In this document: one piece after another, positions 24,967 through 34,681 of the stretch
Layout of the letters: each line of letters begins with the position of its first letter
How positions within the stretch are numbered: the first letter of the stretch is position 1
Assembly: GCA_947503625.1 (NCBI GenBank)
Contig: CANNEK010000001.1
Span: forward strand, 486,152-550,151
Length of the DNA: 64,000 nucleotides
DNA from: an uncultured Kordiimonas sp.
Lineage (GTDB): Bacteria; Pseudomonadota; Alphaproteobacteria; Sphingomonadales; Kordiimonadaceae
Direction of reading: 5' to 3'
Position numbers and translations under genes: made by a program
Notes under the pieces: model-generated
Told to the model about the DNA's origin: nothing
Databases searched by the model: none
What the model saw: only the letters and a program-made list of their open reading frames with translations

Positions 24967-27105
24967 CTAGCCCGAATTTCTGTCTACGCGGCTTATCACC
25001 CGACTTACCCTCAGCGCCCTGCTTACATCGTTCAAGTGTTTTACGTCGCGCACATCGACATCGATCATCATCACCACAAATTCAGGGTCTCGATCAACAA
25101 TCTCCAAATTCGATATGTTTCCGCCCGCCTTGGCAACGACCGACGCAATGGACGCAAGAGCCCCGCGCTCGTTTATCACCTCCAGCTGAAGCCTTCCAAC
25201 ATAATAGCTTTCATCGTCTTTGCTGTCGCGCCAACCAAGATCGAGCCATATATCAGGTTTATCGTCGAATTCGGCAAGTGTTGGACAGTCAATCGTATGA
25301 ATATCAATTCCCTTAGCAACGACTTTGATACCAATGATACGATCCCCCCTGACAGGATGACAACAATCAGCCATGTGGATTATCGCCGTATTGTCGATGC
25401 CGGAGATTGGCCCTGCCCCCTTTGCAACTTCTTCCCAGTTTTCATGGACAGTCGGCAGTTTGTCGGTCCCCACTTCAACTTCAACTCCTGGAAACCCTGC
25501 CTCCAAAACCATCTCTTCTGAAACAGAGCCTTCACCCACCGAAACGAACAGCGCATCCTCGTTTTCCAAATTGAGAATCTTTGACGCTTCAACCAAAACA
25601 GCTGGCGTCAGGTCCAAACCTCTGCGCTGTGCAGATTTCTCAAGGAGTGTTCGGCCAAGGCTGAGAAATTCGCTGTAGCGTGCCTGTCGAATGTGTCGCT
25701 TTATCGCAGAACGGGCTTTGCCCGTTACGACAAAAGTCTCCCATCGCGTTGACGGCTCCTGCGCTTCTGACGTCAGAATCTGAACCTGATCACCATTCTC
25801 GAGCTGGTGCCTCAAAGGTACCATGCGTCCATTGACTTTAGCGCCGACACAATGGTCGCCCACCTCGGTGTGTACTGCGTAAGCAAAATCTACCGTGGAT
25901 GACCCGCGCGGCAACGAGATTAATTCGCCTTTGGGGGTGAAACAGAACACCTTGTCCTGAAACATAGCGAGTTTCGTATTCTCCAGAAATTCCTCAGGGT
26001 CATGTTCATGTTCAAGAATTTCAAGAAGTTCTCGCACCCAGACATATTGAGACCCCTCGACCTTGTCGCTCTGCTGCTTGTACTGCCAGTGAGCGGCAAC
26101 GCCCATTTCGGCCTCCGCATGCATTTCGCGGGTTCGGATTTGAATTTCAAGCCGCCTGTTTTTAGGGCCTATAACTGCGGTATGAAGGGAACGGTAATAG
26201 TTGCGTTTGGGCGTTGAAATATAGTCCTTGAACCGGCCAGGTATCGTCGAATACTGGCCATGAATAATACCAAGCACGCGGTAACAATCATCCACGCTTT
26301 TCACCACCACGCGAAATGCCATCACATCCGACAATTGTTCAAAACTGATATTTTGTCGTTCCATCTTACGCCAGATAGAATATGGGCGTTTAATCCGACC
26401 GCTTACAGATGCTTTGATATCAGAGATATCCATCAATTCTTGTAGCGCAGCAACCATTTCGCGCTCCAGCTCGGGACTCTCCTCAATCAGAAAGTTCAGC
26501 CGCGCTGTGATAGACTCCATTGCTTCTGCGTCAAGGTTTCCGAATGACAGGTGCTCAAGCTCGTCTTTCAAAACGTTCATGCCGAGCCGCTCGGCCAGAG
26601 GTGCATATATTTCCAGTGTTTCCAAAGAGATACGCTTGCGTTTTTCCGGCTTCTTTATGTGATGCAGTGTGCGCATATTGTGCAGACGGTCGGCCAGCTT
26701 TACGAGCAACACTCGAATGTCGTTGGACATAGCGAGCAGAAATTTCCGAAAGTTCTCTGCCTGCCGAACACTTTCCGCCTGCAACTCGATTTTGGATAAT
26801 TTAGTCACACCATCAACAAGTTCGGCGATTTTCTGGCCAAAAAGATCATCGATCTGTTCGATGGTCGCCACGGTGTCTTCGACAACATCGTGTAACAAGG
26901 CCGTTGCGATTGTATCGCTGTCCAGCTTCATATCGGTCAGGATACCCGCCACTTCAAGCGGGTGAGAAAAATATGGATCCCCTGAGGCTCTTGTTTGTGT
27001 TCCATGTGCCTGCATCGCAAACACATAGGCGCGGTTCAAAAGAGCCTCATCGACATTTTTGTCATAGGCTCGAACACGATCAACAAGTTCAAATTGGCGG
27101 ATCAA
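24967..27105 (-). CDS. rsh: RelA/SpoT bifunctional (p)ppGpp synthetase/hydrolase
   Basis: Protein of 712 residues controlling the stringent response. The HD hydrolase domain has HPLEVAGILTDMKLD, TALLHDVVEDT and KLADRLHNMRTL, all with the metal-binding His/Asp, so it looks active. The synthetase domain has SIWRKM, FRVVVKSVDDCYRVLG, RNYYRSLHTAVIG and LEIQIRT, also intact. The TGS domain (CFTPKGELISLPRGSSTVDF) and the C-terminal ACT domain (LQLEVINERGALASIASVV) complete the long Rsh form. This is the single Rsh of most alphaproteobacteria. The start is TTG at 27105, giving the standard N-terminus MIRQFELVDRV; no clear ribosome site is visible. The gene faces away from an MDR gene across about 125 bases. 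Confidence 0.96.
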   Translation of the reverse strand: MIRQFELVDRVRAYDKNVDEALLNRAYVFAMQAHGTQTRASGDPYFSHPLEVAGILTDMKLDSDTIATALLHDVVEDTVATIEQIDDLFGQKIAELVDGVTKLSKIELQAESVRQAENFRKFLLAMSNDIRVLLVKLADRLHNMRTLHHIKKPEKRKRISLETLEIYAPLAERLGMNVLKDELEHLSFGNLDAEAMESITARLNFLIEESPELEREMVAALQELMDISDIKASVSGRIKRPYSIWRKMERQNISFEQLSDVMAFRVVVKSVDDCYRVLGIIHGQYSTIPGRFKDYISTPKRNYYRSLHTAVIGPKNRRLEIQIRTREMHAEAEMGVAAHWQYKQQSDKVEGSQYVWVRELLEILEHEHDPEEFLENTKLAMFQDKVFCFTPKGELISLPRGSSTVDFAYAVHTEVGDHCVGAKVNGRMVPLRHQLENGDQVQILTSEAQEPSTRWETFVVTGKARSAIKRHIRQARYSEFLSLGRTLLEKSAQRRGLDLTPAVLVEASKILNLENEDALFVSVGEGSVSEEMVLEAGFPGVEVEVGTDKLPTVHENWEEVAKGAGPISGIDNTAIIHMADCCHPVRGDRIIGIKVVAKGIDIHTIDCPTLAEFDDKPDIWLDLGWRDSKDDESYYVGRLQLEVINERGALASIASVVAKAGGNISNLEIVDRDPEFVVMMIDVDVRDVKHLNDVSRALRVSRVISRVDRNSG

Positions 27106-27230
27106 AGGACAGCAACTTTCAATCTTTGATGGCGACGTTAAAGGTATATGCCAACAGATACTCTTTCCAACTCAGAATTTCAGCCCATTTGTTCATTAAA
27201 GTGTTATTTTTCTTCAGGGTCTTGGTAAAG

Positions 27231-28214
27231 ATGGCAAAACAAATGAAAGCAGCGGTTATTCACGAGTATGGCCGCAATGGTGTTCTGAAGGTCGAGCAAA
27301 TCAGAAAACCCGTGCCTGGGCCGAAAGAAGTTCTGGTAAAAGTCAAGGTTGCGTCGTTAAACCCGCGTGACTGGCTGACCATGCGCGGCATCTATCAGGC
27401 GCGCAAAACAGTTGAGCCATTGCCCATTACGCTCGGGAGTGACTTTTCAGGTGAAATCGTGGAAGTCGGGCCTTCGGTGACAAAATTCAAATCAGGTGAC
27501 CACGTCTTTGGGATGCAACCTTTAAAAGGCAAGTTTGGTGCATTCGCCGAATACGTCAAAGTGACAGAATCAGCCATTGCCTCCCGTCCCGAAGTTATCA
27601 CAGATTCCGATGCCGCTGCCATGCCCTGCGCAGGACTGACAAGTTACCAAACGCTTCACGACATTGCCAAAGTCGAGCCCGGCGAGACGATCCTGATCAA
27701 CGGTGCCTCGGGCGGGGTCGGCGTATATGCCATTCAAATTGCCAAAGCGATTGGTGCCCGCGTGGTCGCTGTTTGCGGGCCAGACAACCTCGATTTATGT
27801 ACATCTCTGGGTGCGGACGAGGTCGTCAACTATCGAGAAGAAAACTTTGAACAACGCGCAGCAGAATTTGATGTCGTCTATGATGTAATCGGGCGCTCGG
27901 GCCCAAAGAAGGCAGCCATGACAATGAAGCGTGGCGGGCGATACATCACCACCATTCCCGGCCTAGATACACTCGTTGCTGCTGGTCTCAGCTGGCTTGG
28001 GTGTACATTTTTACCGGGTGAACGCAAATCGACACACCTGATACTGGTGAAGCCCGTACCCCGCGACATGCTTTCAATGGCAGACCTGATTACTTCCGGG
28101 AAAATGAAAACCGTCATCGACAGCAGGTTTGCTCTGGATGACATTGAACTTGCTTTCGAGCGGAGCCAGACATGGCGTGCACGCGGTAAAATCCTGATAG
28201 ATATCGATCACTAG
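27231..28214 (+). CDS. Zinc-independent MDR oxidoreductase
   Basis: Protein of 327 residues of the quinone-oxidoreductase branch of medium-chain dehydrogenases. The GroES-like N-terminal domain has MKAAVIHEYG, SLNPRDWLTMRG and LGSDFSGEIVEVG. The nucleotide-binding motif is INGASGGVGVYAIQIAK. Catalytic zinc ligands are absent, as expected for the NADPH:quinone reductase/enoyl reductase type. The ATG at 27231 is chosen because the domain starts there; the open frame extends further upstream over the rsh promoter region without a start signal. The substrate is unknown. It converges on rpoZ and shares a terminator with it. Confidence 0.92.
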   Translation: MAKQMKAAVIHEYGRNGVLKVEQIRKPVPGPKEVLVKVKVASLNPRDWLTMRGIYQARKTVEPLPITLGSDFSGEIVEVGPSVTKFKSGDHVFGMQPLKGKFGAFAEYVKVTESAIASRPEVITDSDAAAMPCAGLTSYQTLHDIAKVEPGETILINGASGGVGVYAIQIAKAIGARVVAVCGPDNLDLCTSLGADEVVNYREENFEQRAAEFDVVYDVIGRSGPKKAAMTMKRGGRYITTIPGLDTLVAAGLSWLGCTFLPGERKSTHLILVKPVPRDMLSMADLITSGKMKTVIDSRFALDDIELAFERSQTWRARGKILIDIDH

Positions 28215-28246
28215 CAAAAAACCCGACCTCAAAGGCCGGGTTTAAA
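28215..28246. terminator. Bidirectional terminator between the MDR gene and rpoZ
   Basis: AACCCGACCT / AGGCCGGGTT stem with a three-base loop. On the minus strand (for rpoZ) the only mismatch becomes a G-U pair and six T follow. On the plus strand the tail is TTTAAAAA, so termination there is probably weaker. Confidence 0.8.
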
Positions 28247-28275
28247 AACTCTGAAGAACAAAGAATCCCGAGATT

Positions 28276-28623
28276 CTATTCTTCGGCAGGCTTCTCTTCA
28301 GCGACAGCTTCAGCAGCGGGGGCTTCAGCAACTTCAGCCGGGTTGTCCATCCCTGCCATCAAAATCGACATATCGACTTCTTCAGGTTCATCCGACTCCA
28401 CAACTTTACGCATCGAATGAATGATCGACTCTTTCAAATCGTCTTCGAACATTTTCTCTTCGGCAATTTCCCGAAGGGACACAACCGCATTCTTGTCGTT
28501 GTCACGCTCTACCTCGAGCGGCGCTCCGGCAGAAATCTGACGGGCACGCTGAGCGGCTACAAGCACAAGGTCAAAGCGGTTGGTAACTTTATCGACGCAA
28601 TCCTCGACGGTAACGCGAGCCAT
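28276..28623 (-). CDS. rpoZ: RNA polymerase omega subunit
   Basis: Protein of 115 residues that helps assemble RNA polymerase and, in some species, forms a ppGpp site. [20 protein letters not shown] and [14 protein letters not shown] are the family signature. The C-terminal tail (about 90-115) is acidic and Ala/Glu/Pro-rich, a common extension in alphaproteobacteria. The ATG at 28623 has GTGGAGA upstream, which decides the start over a longer open frame. folK is upstream on the same strand, about 100 bases away. Confidence 0.97.
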   Translation of the reverse strand: MARVTVEDCVDKVTNRFDLVLVAAQRARQISAGAPLEVERDNDKNAVVSLREIAEEKMFEDDLKESIIHSMRKVVESDEPEEVDMSILMAGMDNPAEVAEAPAAEAVAEEKPAEE

Positions 28624-28721
28624 GCAAATTCTCCACAAACAAACTGGGGCGTTTGAGCCCTCTTCGGTCTAGCCGACGCTTATAATAACCCCGGTCGACG
28701 GTGTAAAGAGGTGAATCGCCT

Positions 28722-29294
28722 TTATTTCACATCGACAGGGACAACGCCTGCCCTGCTGAGGTCCGGCAGGGCCATCAGGAGATCCCGGCAGCTTTTTGCA
28801 TAGACAGGGTGCATCCAGGACGCAGCCAGATCACATAGCGGCTTCAGCACAAAAGCTCTTTGATGCAGACGCGGGTGTGGCAGGATTAGTTCCGGAATGT
28901 CCGCATGCGGGTTCGCCTCCCCGGCAACTGATCGCCAGGTCCGATCGTTAGGGTAAACCTGACTATCATAATCTATGATATCAATATCGAGCGTACGCGG
29001 GCCCCAGCGTGTTGATCGCTCTCTATCGAAGGAGAGTTCAATAGTCTGGCAGATTGCCAACAAATCCTGCGCATCTTTTTCTGTTACTCCTGCAACAACA
29101 CAATTGATGAAATTGGGTTGTTCGGATTTCGGCACGGGTTCCGTCTCGTAAAATTTCGAAACCTCAATTTCGTCAACTCCCGAAGTTCTGATGGCTATTA
29201 TTGCGGCCTCAATAATGTCTGACGGCTCCATCCCACGGCAAGGCACATTGCTACCAAGAGACAGTAAACAATTTTTTTGAACAGCAATTGCCAT
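28722..29294 (-). CDS. folK: HPPK (folate biosynthesis pyrophosphokinase)
   Basis: Protein of 190 residues that transfers pyrophosphate from ATP to 6-hydroxymethyl-7,8-dihydropterin, the step before dihydropteroate synthase. LLSLGSNVP, ETEPVPKSEQPNFINCV, the signature RWGPRTLDIDII and LPHPRLHQRAFVLKPL are all present. It is slightly longer than the E. coli enzyme. The ATG at 29294 has no strong ribosome site. The next gene upstream (NYN nuclease) is divergent, so the promoter lies in 29295-29425. Confidence 0.97.
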   Translation of the reverse strand: MAIAVQKNCLLSLGSNVPCRGMEPSDIIEAAIIAIRTSGVDEIEVSKFYETEPVPKSEQPNFINCVVAGVTEKDAQDLLAICQTIELSFDRERSTRWGPRTLDIDIIDYDSQVYPNDRTWRSVAGEANPHADIPELILPHPRLHQRAFVLKPLCDLAASWMHPVYAKSCRDLLMALPDLSRAGVVPVDVK

Positions 29295-29425
29295 ACTTTT
29301 ACTTTCGCGGCTATCGATAGGTAATTCTTATCAAACGGCGCACAACTACCCCATTGAAGGCAGTGTTTTTAGCCCCCAATGTTAAGGAGAGAAAGTTGTT
29401 TTGTTGAATTAGTATCGGATTGTTT

Positions 29426-30025
29426 ATGCTTTTTTATCCTGAAGAACGTACGGCCCTTTTCATAGATGGTGCCAATTTATATGCCACAGCACGTGCTCTG
29501 GATATCGAAATTGATTACAAAAGCCTTCGATCCTATTTCGCAAAACACGGTCGGCTTTTGCGGTCCTTTTATTACACCGCCATTTTGGAAGACCAAGAAT
29601 ACAGCCCTCTGCGCCCGCTGGTTGACTGGCTGGATTATAACGGATTCACTTTGGTCACAAAACCGGTAAAGGAGTTCACCGATGACCAGGGACGCCGCAA
29701 GATCAAAGGCAACATGGATATCGAAATTGCCGTTGATATGCTGAACATATCGGATCAGCTTGATCATGTTATCCTCTTCTCAGGCGACGGCGACTTCAGG
29801 CGTCTTCTGGAGGCTGTGCAGCGCAGGGGCGTCAGAGCCACGGTTGTCAGCTCCAATCGTACGCAACCATCAATGATTGCAGATGAACTCCGCCGCCAGG
29901 CAGACCAGTTCATGGACCTTGAAGAGATGCGTGATATATTTGCCCGTCCCGCCACACGCACCGCTGCTTCCGTGCCGCCGATCGATGTTGCGTTCGAGGA
30001 ACAACTGGAAAGCCAGATCATGTAG
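29426..30025 (+). CDS. NYN domain protein (LabA/DUF88 family)
   Basis: Protein of 199 residues with a PIN-like NYN nuclease domain: ALFIDGANLYATARAL with the first acidic residue, the middle acids in NMDIEIAVDML, and the last acids in ILFSGDGDFRRLLEAVQRRG. All expected metal-binding Asp residues are present, so RNase activity is plausible. The C-terminal tail (about 165-199) is low in structure. This form is conserved next to rpoZ/folK in alphaproteobacteria. The start ATG at 29426 (MLFYPEERTALF) is preferred over TTG 29420. A good AAGGAGAG stands about 35 bases further up, too far to serve it, so start placement carries some doubt. Confidence 0.9.
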   Translation: MLFYPEERTALFIDGANLYATARALDIEIDYKSLRSYFAKHGRLLRSFYYTAILEDQEYSPLRPLVDWLDYNGFTLVTKPVKEFTDDQGRRKIKGNMDIEIAVDMLNISDQLDHVILFSGDGDFRRLLEAVQRRGVRATVVSSNRTQPSMIADELRRQADQFMDLEEMRDIFARPATRTAASVPPIDVAFEEQLESQIM

Positions 30026-30053
30026 ATTTCTGGCTGTGTCTGAATGACCAGAC

Positions 30054-30779
30054 TTGACGCGGCGAAACTGGCGTGATGTTGTCCGGGGCTCTGATGACCC
30101 AAAATGGACGCAGATTTACATGGCACTTTTTCAAGAACCGATCGACGCGCCGCCAGAACCCGCAGCAGACTGCACACTCTGTCCGAGGCTTGTGGATTTC
30201 CGACATGCCAATCAAGCAACCTATCCAACTTTTTTCAACGGCGCGGTACCCAGTTTTGGCGATGAATGTGCCAAGTTTCTGGTCGTTGGCCTCGCACCAG
30301 GTTTAAAGGGGGCGAACCAGACAGGCAGGCCCTTCACGGGTGATTATGCGGGGGACCTTCTGTACAAATGTCTCAAGACTATGGGCTGGGCATCCGGTGA
30401 GTATGACAAACGACCTGATGACGGCTTTACGCTTTCGGATGTTATGATCACAAACGCCGTACGCTGTGTACCGCCGCAGAACAAACCAATTGGCGCCGAA
30501 GTCAATAACTGCCGCCCTTTTCTAATTTCCCGCATGGCTTCTTTGCCAAACCTTAAGGTGCTGCTGGCACTCGGCAAAATCGCTCATGACACAACGATCC
30601 GGACCTTTGGCCTCAAACAGTCGGCCTACAAGTTCGCTCATGAGGCAGTACATCACCTGCCCAATGGCTTGACGCTCGTAGATAGCTATCATTGCTCTCG
30701 TTACAACGTGAATACTGGCCGCCTTACCGAAGAAATGTTTCTAGGCGCGCTTCGTCTCGTGAAACATGAAATCAGTTAA
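30054..30779 (+). CDS. Uracil-DNA glycosylase, family 5 type (UDGb)
   Basis: Protein of up to 241 residues. Motif 1 is VVGLAPGLKGANQTGRPFTGD and motif 2 is SYHCSRYNVNTGRLT, typical of family 5 UDG rather than family 4. Cys pairs at CTLCPRL and later at VRCVPP and NNCRPF can form the [4Fe-4S] cluster of these enzymes. It would excise uracil (and perhaps hypoxanthine or xanthine) in base excision repair. The start is unclear: TTG at 30054 is called, but ATG at 30120 (MALFQEPIDAPPEP) gives a product closer to the usual N-terminus. It lies close behind the NYN gene on the same strand. Confidence 0.9.
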   Translation: MTRRNWRDVVRGSDDPKWTQIYMALFQEPIDAPPEPAADCTLCPRLVDFRHANQATYPTFFNGAVPSFGDECAKFLVVGLAPGLKGANQTGRPFTGDYAGDLLYKCLKTMGWASGEYDKRPDDGFTLSDVMITNAVRCVPPQNKPIGAEVNNCRPFLISRMASLPNLKVLLALGKIAHDTTIRTFGLKQSAYKFAHEAVHHLPNGLTLVDSYHCSRYNVNTGRLTEEMFLGALRLVKHEIS

Positions 30780-30799
30780 ACAGGCTGGCATTCCACAAC

Positions 30800-30829
30800 A
30801 AAAAAAGGGAGCCGAAGCTCCCTTTTTTT
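30800..30829. terminator. Bidirectional terminator between the UDG and TonB receptor genes
   Basis: AAAAAAAGGGAGC, a CGAA tetraloop, then GCTCCCTTTTTTT: a perfect 13-base dyad with A and T tracts, efficient in both directions. It serves two convergent genes. Confidence 0.95.
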
Positions 30830-30848
30830 GTATCCTGATCAAAACCAC

Positions 30849-32966
30849 CTAGAAACGAGCATTTACTGCAAATCGTGCATTAAGTGGAGGAGCAACGGTC
30901 GCCTGATGTGTCGCATGCGAATTCGGGAAGTATAACTCGTCGGTCAGGTTTTCCACGTTGACTTGAATACGGATATCCTCCGACACATCGTAGTATGCCG
31001 CAGCATCAAACCGGGTATAGCTCGGCAGCACAGCTGTGTTGCCGTTGTCAATGAAACTCTCGTCCTGGAATGTTATCCCCAGCCCCACACCGAATCTGTC
31101 TGTTACCTGGAAGTTGTTCCACACTGAGAACATGTGCTCCGGAAGTTCGCGCGGGCGCAGTCCAGTGTTACCAGACCTGTTAACCTGCTCACCGTCCAGG
31201 TAACTATAACCGGCTGAGATAAACCATCGCTCCGTGACCTGCCCCAACAGCTGGATTTCGAAACCTTCGATGGTAGAGTCGATCACATCCAGCGTTTCCG
31301 GATCATTGTCGGCAACCTGCGGTGAACTCTGCTCAATCTCGAATATAGCAGCTGTAAGGCTCAGGCCTTGCGCAAAGTCCCATTTAATACCTGCTTCAAG
31401 ATTGGTGAATATATTTGGGTCCAGTTGGTTATTGGTGCCATTGATGTTAGCAAACTGCTCGCCGCTCCGCGGCAGGAAGGACTCGCTGTAACTTGCATAA
31501 ATTGAGATATTTTCCTGCGGCTTCAGGATAAGACCGAATCTTGGTGAAACGCGGTCGTCAGCGCGGGTACGTGTATCGTTAGCCGGCAAGTTAAATACTT
31601 CAATGTCAAAGCGGTCATATCGTGCGCCAACAACCAAGTCTGCCCAATCTGCCAATTCAATCTGGTCCTGAATATAGGCCGAGAAAACATCAATCTTCAC
31701 CCTGGTATCGTCGTTCAAATCGGCTGTGAAGTCATTCGTGGCCGTAACGCCTGATGCATTGACACCAACACCATTCCGCAAATTCAATGGGCGCGCGATA
31801 GTGAAGATTTCATTGTCGTCTGACGTCGTGTCCCAGAACGAGTTGAAACGGAACTGATCTGATGACGTATTGATGTATTCAACACCGCCGATGATCGTAT
31901 GGCCGATAGAACCGGTTGTTGCTTCAGCAACCAGATTTCCAGACAGCACGAGGTTTTCGCGCTCAGTCGTATCCTCGTAACCATCAAGCGTTACCTGGTT
32001 TGGGGTATTTGCCTGATCGTAGCTTGAAGCGTAGAAATTACCGTAAAACTTGTCATAGTTACCGTAGAAGGCGCTAACGTTGGCTTTCAGGTTATCGGAG
32101 AAATCGTGCTGAATAGCTGCCCGAAACAAATGGGCTTTCAGCGTCGTAGTGTTCACTTCCGGGTCGCCAAAGACAATGTCTTCAAAGTCTTCGACCGGTC
32201 GTCCATCTGCGCCGGTCGGAATACCGCGATCAATGAAGCGTTCGTGATCGATATACTCGTAGGACAGGTCAACAGTCGTGGCCTCGCTCAGCAGAAATTT
32301 GCCGGTTGGGTTAATACCGATGCGCTCGCCATCAAAAAAGTCTCTGTGGTTATTCAGGCTTTCGTACATGGCATTAATACGGAATGCCGCTCTCTCACCG
32401 GCGTCGAAATTGCTATCGATCTGAAAGCCGAATTCACCGAAAGTATCAACAGCAGCCTGCGCAGTTGTAAAGCTTTCTTCAATCACGCCTTTTTTGGTAA
32501 CCCTGTTCAAAACTCCACCAGTGCCCCCCCGGCCAAACAACAATGCATTCGGGCCGCGCAGGATTTCCACCTGCTCGAGGTTGTACAAAGGCCGATAATA
32601 CTGAACGTCATCACGCGCACCATCGATGAAGAAGTCGGCAGTAGACCGAACTCCGCGGAATACGATGGAGTCGCGGTGCCCTTCCCCCTGAGAGTTGTTG
32701 ACGCCAGGCGTGTAATTAATGATTTCTGCGACACTTGTGAAACCGCGTTGCAATATCTCATCGGCCGAATAAAGAGACAAACTCTGGGGTACGTCAATAA
32801 TGGGGGTCGGTGCCTTAAGCGAGTTGACCTGATCCGAATACAGGACTTTACCTGTCACGATGATCTCTTCAAGGTCTGCGTCAGCTGCGACTTCAGCGGC
32901 TGATACTGCTGCCGTAGAGCCTGCCAATAAAGCAATGACGGAACTTGCACGTAAAATGTTTCTCAT
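30849..32966 (-). CDS. TonB-dependent siderophore receptor (Fiu/catecholate type)
   Basis: Outer-membrane receptor of 705 residues. A signal peptide ends near residue 23 (AVSAAEVA). The TonB box is EEIIVTG. The plug domain has SLSLYSADEILQRGF, INYTPGV, VFRGVRS, FFIDGARDDVQYYRP and VEILRGPNALLFGRGG; this series matches catecholate/ferric siderophore receptors such as Fiu. The barrel ends with the aromatic NARFAVNARF. The promoter region carries two Fur-box-like sites, so iron repression is likely. No siderophore synthesis, esterase, PiuC-type hydroxylase or ABC genes lie nearby, so it probably takes up foreign siderophores. ATG start at 32966 with AGAGA upstream. Confidence 0.94.
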   Translation of the reverse strand: MRNILRASSVIALLAGSTAAVSAAEVAADADLEEIIVTGKVLYSDQVNSLKAPTPIIDVPQSLSLYSADEILQRGFTSVAEIINYTPGVNNSQGEGHRDSIVFRGVRSTADFFIDGARDDVQYYRPLYNLEQVEILRGPNALLFGRGGTGGVLNRVTKKGVIEESFTTAQAAVDTFGEFGFQIDSNFDAGERAAFRINAMYESLNNHRDFFDGERIGINPTGKFLLSEATTVDLSYEYIDHERFIDRGIPTGADGRPVEDFEDIVFGDPEVNTTTLKAHLFRAAIQHDFSDNLKANVSAFYGNYDKFYGNFYASSYDQANTPNQVTLDGYEDTTERENLVLSGNLVAEATTGSIGHTIIGGVEYINTSSDQFRFNSFWDTTSDDNEIFTIARPLNLRNGVGVNASGVTATNDFTADLNDDTRVKIDVFSAYIQDQIELADWADLVVGARYDRFDIEVFNLPANDTRTRADDRVSPRFGLILKPQENISIYASYSESFLPRSGEQFANINGTNNQLDPNIFTNLEAGIKWDFAQGLSLTAAIFEIEQSSPQVADNDPETLDVIDSTIEGFEIQLLGQVTERWFISAGYSYLDGEQVNRSGNTGLRPRELPEHMFSVWNNFQVTDRFGVGLGITFQDESFIDNGNTAVLPSYTRFDAAAYYDVSEDIRIQVNVENLTDELYFPNSHATHQATVAPPLNARFAVNARF

Positions 32967-32980
32967 TGGTGTCTCTTGTT

Positions 32981-32999
32981 AAGAATGATTATTAATAAT
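32981..32999. promoter_or_regulatory. Fur-box-like site 1
   Basis: The minus strand reads ATTATTAATAATCATTCTT, matching 13 of 19 positions of the E. coli Fur consensus, including a perfect TAATCATT core. It lies 15 bases before the receptor start codon. Confidence 0.65.
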
Positions 33000-33030
33000 A
33001 GCTGCAGGAACGAAGTAACGACATGCCTTT

Positions 33031-33049
33031 AATAACGCAAATCATTCTT
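33031..33049. promoter_or_regulatory. Fur-box-like site 2
   Basis: The plus strand reads AATAACGCAAATCATTCTT, also 13 of 19 positions of the Fur consensus, with the same AATCATTCTT half as site 1. It is 50 bases upstream of site 1. Confidence 0.5.
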
Positions 33050-33178
33050 AACTGGATATTCAGGAATTATTGCGATTGCTCAGTTACCGTAGCAATTTTG
33101 CAACATGCGACCAGCGGTGACACCTGTAAGCTTTTTATTGGTATGGGGTATGTCTGCCAACCAGCATAGGTCGTGTGC

Positions 33179-33661
33179 CTAGCCATGGTCTTTCATAAGA
33201 CGGGCCTTTTGACGATCCCAGTCTCGTTGTTTAGCGGTTTCGCGCTTGTCGTGCAGCTTTTTGCCTTTCCCCAAACCCAAGGCGACTTTAGCCCTACCCT
33301 GATCATTGAAGTAGATTTTCAATGGCACCAGGGTCATGCCACCGCGCTGAACGGCACCACCCAATCTGGCAATCTCGCGTTTATGCATCAGCAATTTCCG
33401 GGGGCGACGAGGTTGATGATTAAACCGATTACCATGGGAAAACTCCGGTACGTAGGCGTTGACAAGCCATAACTCGCCATCCTTTTCTTCGGCATAGCTT
33501 TCTTTGATATTGGCCTGTCCGTCGCGCAGTGATTTAACCTCGGTGCCTGTCAGCACCAAACCGGCCTCGAACTCGTCCTCAATGAAAAACTCGTGTCGGG
33601 CTTTACGGTTGTCGGCGACCACTCTTGAAGGCGGCGTCTTTTCTTTTTTCTTTGGGGCCAT
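33179..33661 (-). CDS. smpB: SsrA-binding protein SmpB
   Basis: Protein of 160 residues that binds tmRNA and delivers it to stalled ribosomes. [22 protein letters not shown] and [19 protein letters not shown] form the beta-barrel; [16 protein letters not shown] and [16 protein letters not shown] follow. The basic C-terminal tail ([20 protein letters not shown]) enters the mRNA channel. ATG at 33661 (MAPKKKEK) is called by family length; a GTG at 33679 is an alternative that would overlap dapA by 11 bases. dapA lies directly upstream on the same strand. Confidence 0.97.
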   Translation of the reverse strand: MAPKKKEKTPPSRVVADNRKARHEFFIEDEFEAGLVLTGTEVKSLRDGQANIKESYAEEKDGELWLVNAYVPEFSHGNRFNHQPRRPRKLLMHKREIARLGGAVQRGGMTLVPLKIYFNDQGRAKVALGLGKGKKLHDKRETAKQRDWDRQKARLMKDHG

Positions 33662-33668
33662 TGAATTG

Positions 33669-34556
33669 TCAGAGTCCACTGGGGCTCAACCCCGCATGAT
33701 AAATGGCAGATGCAATAATTGAGCGCGTGCTCTCGCTGGTCGGCAATATCGGTAACCGGACAGTCTCGCCACAAATACCCAACAAGCTGCCTGCATACTT
33801 GGCTGGCGCAGGGCTGGGCTCCAGGAACATTGCACGGTGCAAAGGCAAAAGTTTATCATGAATATTGAGTGCTTTGGTGAAATCACCATGCGCACATGCT
33901 TGCTGCATTTCAGCGCAAAGCTTCGGTGCCACGTTGGCAGTGACAGAAATACAGCCCGTGCCGCCCATCGCATTAAAACCCACAGCGGTTGCATCCTCGC
34001 CTGACAGCTGAATGAATTCAGGACCCATGGCTGCGCGTTGACTGGCACAGCGATCAAGGTCACCCGTGGCATCCTTTACGCCAACGATGCGCTCCAACTC
34101 GAATAAACGCGTCATGGTCTGGACGGACATGTCGACAACGGAGCGGCCGGGAATATTGTAAATGATGATGGGCAATTGTGACGCATCATGAATGGCTTTA
34201 AAGTGCTGGAACAAACCCTCCTGGCTTGGCTTGTTATAATATGGGGTCACAACCAGCGCGCCGTCGGCGCCAGCCACCTGGGCGTGGCGGGTAAGGGCTA
34301 TAGCCTCGGCCGTGTTGTTTGAACCCGTCCCGGCGATCACAGGTATTCTGCCAGCAGCAGCTTCCACACAGAGCTCAACAACCTGACCATGTTCTTCATG
34401 GCTTAGTGTCGGAGACTCGCCTGTGGTACCTACAGGGACGAGACCACTCGACCCTTCAGCTATCTGCCATTCGACCATTTTCTGGAACCGATCAGCATCT
34501 ACGGTACAATCTTCGGTAAAAGGCGTGATGAGCGCCGGTATAGACCCTTTAAACAT
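33669..34556 (-). CDS. dapA: 4-hydroxy-tetrahydrodipicolinate synthase
   Basis: Protein of 295 residues that condenses pyruvate with aspartate semialdehyde in lysine and diaminopimelate synthesis. The (beta/alpha)8 barrel shows [22 protein letters not shown] (Thr44-Thr45), PYYNKP, the catalytic Tyr133 in IIYNIPGR and the Schiff-base Lys161 in GVKDATGDL. The ATG at 34556 has AGAGG eight bases upstream, which decides it over a longer open frame. smpB follows seven bases after its stop, so the two are probably co-transcribed, an arrangement found in many alphaproteobacteria. Confidence 0.97.
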   Translation of the reverse strand: MFKGSIPALITPFTEDCTVDADRFQKMVEWQIAEGSSGLVPVGTTGESPTLSHEEHGQVVELCVEAAAGRIPVIAGTGSNNTAEAIALTRHAQVAGADGALVVTPYYNKPSQEGLFQHFKAIHDASQLPIIIYNIPGRSVVDMSVQTMTRLFELERIVGVKDATGDLDRCASQRAAMGPEFIQLSGEDATAVGFNAMGGTGCISVTANVAPKLCAEMQQACAHGDFTKALNIHDKLLPLHRAMFLEPSPAPAKYAGSLLGICGETVRLPILPTSESTRSIIASAIYHAGLSPSGL

Positions 34557-34681
34557 GGCCTTTGCCTCTTCCAGAGTTAAAAAAATCTGGCGCACCCTAA
34601 CGCCAGCCCCGGAAAAGGGCAAGCGCAGGATGGCCAGTTGCGAGGTTCAGGGAGGGGTAGTCTCTGGAGTTGGCTGTTCTA

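Noticed and set aside
26904..27230. Upstream extension of the MDR gene frame
   Set aside because: It covers the rsh start and promoter on the other strand; the conserved domain begins at the ATG at 27231.
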